DNA from: Chloroflexota bacterium
Lineage (GTDB): Bacteria > Chloroflexota > Limnocylindria > Limnocylindrales > CSP1-4
DNA length: 6,162 bases
Assembly (NCBI GenBank): GCA_015661135.1
Contig: JACVXW010000194.1
Span: 1 to 6,162 of the forward strand
Direction: 5' to 3'
Shown here piece by piece: positions 5,684 through 6,162 of the stretch; positions within the stretch are counted from its first letter, which is position 1, and each line of letters starts with the position of its first letter. The translations under genes were made by a program, and so were the position numbers. Under the pieces are notes generated by a model. That model searched no databases. It saw nothing but the letters and a program-made list of their open reading frames with translations, and was not told the DNA's origin.

Positions 5684-6067
5684 TCAGCCCGGGCGACGGG
5701 CGATCGCGTCGATCTCAACGCGGCCGCCTTTCGGCAGCGCGCCGACAGCGAAGGTGGAGCGGGCCGGCGGCGGGTCCGCCATGAATCCAGCGTAGATGGC
5801 GTTGACCGCGGCGAAGTCGGTGATGTCGGCGAGGTAGATCGTCGTCTTGACGACGTCGGCCCATGTGCAGGCGGCGGCGGCGAGGACCGCCGCGAGGTTC
5901 CGCAAGGCCCGCTCCGCCTGGGCCTCGACCCCGGCGGCCATCTCCCCGGACTCGGGATCCAGCCCCAGTTGCCCGGAGCAGAACACGAGGTCCCCGCTCG
6001 CGATTCCCTGGCTGTAGGGCCCGATGGCGCCCGGCGCACCCGGGGTCGAAACTGCCTGTCGCGTCAT
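5684..6067 (-). CDS. ridA: RidA family enamine/imine deaminase
   Basis: Small cytosolic protein (127 residues, normal length) of the YjgF/YER057c/UK114 family. Members usually form trimers that hydrolyse reactive enamine/imine intermediates, such as 2-aminoacrylate released by PLP enzymes, to ketoacids and ammonia. Seen in order: GAIGPYSQGI (13-22), LVFCSGQLGLDPESGEM (27-43), QAERALRNLAAVLAAA (50-65), VVKTTIYLADITDFAAVNAIYAGFM (72-96), PPARSTFAVGALPKGGRVEIDAIA (99-122). The conserved active-site Arg (PARS) and the C-terminal Glu (VEIDAIA) are present, so canonical RidA deaminase activity is likely. ATG 6067 has GGAGAG 6 nt upstream (6074-6079) and overlaps the upstream stop as ATGA. It lies 82 bp before glmU, which has its own promoter, so a shared transcript is possible but not required. 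Confidence 0.95.
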   Translation of the reverse strand: MTRQAVSTPGAPGAIGPYSQGIASGDLVFCSGQLGLDPESGEMAAGVEAQAERALRNLAAVLAAAACTWADVVKTTIYLADITDFAAVNAIYAGFMADPPPARSTFAVGALPKGGRVEIDAIARRPG

Positions 6068-6162
6068 GTCGCACTCTCCGATCGATAGGTGGCCGGGCGG
6101 TCCAGCGAGGCGCTCGGGGCGCCGCCGACGATGGACGTGGCGATGATCGACGGCGGACGGTC
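6064..6162 (-). CDS. C-terminal end of an unrecognised protein (cut by window edge)
   Basis: Thirty-two codons enter from the right edge and end in TGA at 6066-6064, overlapping the ridA ATG by four bases (ATGA). The residues include PPSIIATSIVGGAPSASLD and end RPATYRSESAT. Nearly all third codon positions are G or C, as in neighbouring genes, while the other two frames read Arg/His/Pro-rich, so this frame is likely coding. The tail is too short and unfamiliar to assign a family. The overlap suggests co-translation with ridA. Confidence 0.55.
   Translation of the reverse strand, partial: DRPPSIIATSIVGGAPSASLDRPATYRSESAT
6074..6079 (-). promoter_or_regulatory. Shine-Dalgarno sequence of ridA
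   Basis: GGAGAG on the minus strand, 6 nt before ATG 6067, inside the end of the upstream reading frame. It supports this start. Confidence 0.7.

Overview
The window is a GC-rich bacterial chromosome segment made almost entirely of housekeeping genes, with G or C at most third codon positions and short intergenic gaps. Gene content and protein style suggest a high-GC Gram-positive-type or Chloroflexota-like bacterium: an archaeal/eukaryotic-type glycyl-tRNA synthetase, a PPOX/F420-type flavoenzyme, and an all-trans prenyl synthase with a DDLLG second motif. Placement in Chloroflexota (Limnocylindria-like) is an impression from the sequences, not a demonstrated assignment. I see no mobile elements, CRISPR arrays, tRNA or rRNA genes.

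Left part, minus strand, in transcription order from about 1811 down to 1: recO (recombinational repair), a small PPOX-type flavin/F420 enzyme starting in a GTGA overlap with the recO stop, then a 99-bp gap with a good extended -10 promoter, then the first 175 codons of glyS, cut by the window edge. The recO frame is broken near position 1112, and because of that break it appears open straight into the PPOX gene, giving a false RecO-PPOX fusion.

Middle, plus strand, 1873-2871: an isoprenyl diphosphate synthase. It is the only plus-strand gene, divergent from recO and convergent with the CBS-domain membrane protein. Its start is unclear: a strong Shine-Dalgarno sequence has no start codon at the normal distance.

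Right part, minus strand, in transcription order from 6162 down to 2927: the last 32 codons of an unrecognised gene, ridA (ATGA overlap), an 82-bp gap containing a near-consensus promoter, glmU (UDP-GlcNAc synthesis for the cell wall), and a DUF21/CBS/CorC_HlyC membrane protein coupled to glmU by another ATGA overlap. glmU is also broken near 5032, where about 23 codons expected from the family are absent and the frame changes.

The main observation is that two conserved single-copy-type genes, recO and glmU, 3.9 kb apart, each carry an apparent out-of-frame internal deletion while every flanking codon looks well kept. This is either recent gene damage or, more simply, sequence or assembly error. 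I found no convincing new biological system.
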